Positions 63,252-64,000 of a stretch of 64,000 bases of DNA are shown here, piece by piece. Source of the stretch: an uncultured Porphyromonas sp. (lineage in GTDB: Bacteria; Bacteroidota; Bacteroidia; Bacteroidales; Porphyromonadaceae); contig NZ_CALHVI010000004.1 in assembly GCF_938039215.1 (NCBI RefSeq), positions 10,099 through 74,098 on the forward strand, read 5' to 3'. Under the pieces are notes generated by a model. The model saw only the letters and a program-made list of their open reading frames with translations. It ran no database searches and was not told the origin of the DNA. Made by a program: the position numbers and the translations under genes. Numbering within the stretch: the stretch's first letter is position 1; the number at the start of each line of letters is the position of its first letter.

Positions 63252-64000
63252 TCAAGGATGGTTTATTTGACTTAGTCGCTGAAAACTCTGATATAGAGTT
63301 TGGCTCTCTTGCGCTTCTATAGTACAATGTATAGAGTTCTTGTCAGAGCCTTCTACTGGATTAATTATTAGATTCTTTTGGGGACATTTAATTCCAAAGT
63401 TAGAGTTACAGAATATTTCAATGAGAATACATTGAAGGAGTTGGATTCGTTGTGTAGGGGTGAGTGTGCTAAAAGCGTTTGTCCATTGTTTGCTGACCTT
63501 CTTAATATGGATGTCTATCTTTTTGTCATCCTCTCGAGTGATGGTACATTTCCATCCCCAGTGAGTGAAATCTGTGGTCGACTTAGCTTCCCTTAAAAGC
63601 TCCTTGATTCTATGGCGTAAAGTATCAACAAAAACACTGACCTTAAGTCTCTCCGTATAATTATTTGCCATGTTCCCCCACCAGCTTTTGAATTCAAGGA
63701 GTTCAAAAGTTGGGAGATGCTTGAGCAGGTTATACTCGTTGATATAATGTGTAAAGTTTTTTCCGTGAGGTGTTTGTGCGTTGTATCTAAGTAAGAGTAG
63801 CTCACTGCCGGTTAACTGTGCTCGCAATATTTTGATGTATTGTGCCTTTTCTATTCCTGTTAGTTCCGACTTATCAATGACCTCGCAGATGCGATAGAGT
63901 TGGCGGAAGTAGGGGGCAAGACGAGGGTATTCAGCATAAAGATTAAAATAGGCAAGCACAGCAGAACCTGAATTTTTGTCCTTTTTTTTAGGGCTGAATT
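63252..64000 (-). CDS. Putative abortive-infection protein (putAbiC-like), C-terminal part
   Basis: The frame is open to the right edge, so the N-terminus lies outside the window; about 248 residues are visible. The signature segment YFRQLYRICEVIDKSEL...AQYIKILRAQLTGSELLLLRYNA (given in parts) followed by GKNFTHYINEYNLLKHLP matches the putative phage abortive infection family (putAbiC). The rest is helical, with no catalytic residues I can name. The gene is A+T-rich compared with neighbours, suggesting recent acquisition. A GTG at 63959 is internal rather than a start. Confidence 0.75.
   Translation of the reverse strand, partial: FSPKKKDKNSGSAVLAYFNLYAEYPRLAPYFRQLYRICEVIDKSELTGIEKAQYIKILRAQLTGSELLLLRYNAQTPHGKNFTHYINEYNLLKHLPTFELLEFKSWWGNMANNYTERLKVSVFVDTLRHRIKELLREAKSTTDFTHWGWKCTITREDDKKIDIHIKKVSKQWTNAFSTLTPTQRIQLLQCILIEIFCNSNFGIKCPQKNLIINPVEGSDKNSIHCTIEAQESQTLYQSFQRLSQINHP

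Overview
The window looks like a chromosomal segment of a moderately G+C-rich anaerobic Bacteroidota, most likely Porphyromonas or a close relative. The evidence is the -7 promoter motif TAnnTTTG ahead of many genes, a decarboxylating methylmalonyl-CoA (propionate) module, pentahaem nitrite reductase with a Bacteroidota-type CcsB/CcsA pair, a TonB-dependent receptor, a GH92 glycosidase and a Bacteroidota HU-like protein with a basic tail. No rRNA, insertion sequence or CRISPR array was seen. The species was not determined.

Layout. 1-5.1 kb: end of a YifB/ComM AAA+ gene, tRNA-Lys, a Nim-like flavoprotein, a secreted EEP phosphodiesterase, tRNA-Asp and parE. 5.1-12.1 kb: a Cys/Lys-rich secreted protein, a membrane protein, a methyltransferase-like protein, a lipoprotein esterase, an ATP-grasp-like protein and a TonB receptor. 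12.5-21.5 kb: gyrB, lipoate ligase, a YhcC-type radical SAM protein, a ppk-ppx operon, cytidine deaminase, an unknown coiled protein and a DUF1304 protein. 21.6-30.4 kb: a gnd-zwf-pgl oxidative pentose phosphate operon, then mce and the Na+-pumping methylmalonyl-CoA decarboxylase operon (alpha, delta, a small epsilon-like subunit, biotin carrier, beta). 30.5-42.3 kb: YceI lipoprotein, GNAT, HU, GH92, ffh-panD, an acetyltransferase-like protein, and a purA-folC-MFS operon. 42.6-50.3 kb: one minus-strand operon cbiK, cbiMN, cbiQ-cbiO-met8 (a three-domain fusion), hemA, hemC, cobA-hemD. 50.8-62.2 kb: C1 peptidase, membrane metallophosphoesterase, kelch mutarotase-like protein, a small foreign-looking islet with a lone nuclease-like gene, and nrfH-nrfA-ccsB-ccsA. 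62.6-64 kb: an HU-like protein and the C-terminal part of a putative abortive-infection protein that runs off the window.

How genes work together. The tetrapyrrole operon supplies HemA, HemC, HemD, CobA, a Met8-like dehydrogenase, CbiK and a complete cobalt ECF transporter, that is cobalt uptake plus much of the route to Co-sirohydrochlorin. Cobalamin made or salvaged by the cell would serve methylmalonyl-CoA mutase (not in this window), whose product is handled by the epimerase and decarboxylase encoded here. The nrf/ccs operon encodes nitrite ammonification and its own cytochrome c maturation.

The most unusual content is intergenic. Arrays of three to five short palindromes are laid out on a near-constant grid: family A (17-bp palindrome, 23-bp period, four loci), family B (16-bp, 24-bp period, two loci), family C (14-bp, 22-bp period, two loci), and a weaker 23-bp family D of imperfect repeats. 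One family C array runs into the -33 box of the nuclease-like gene, and families A and C sit side by side inside the islet bounded by about 90-bp imperfect direct repeats.
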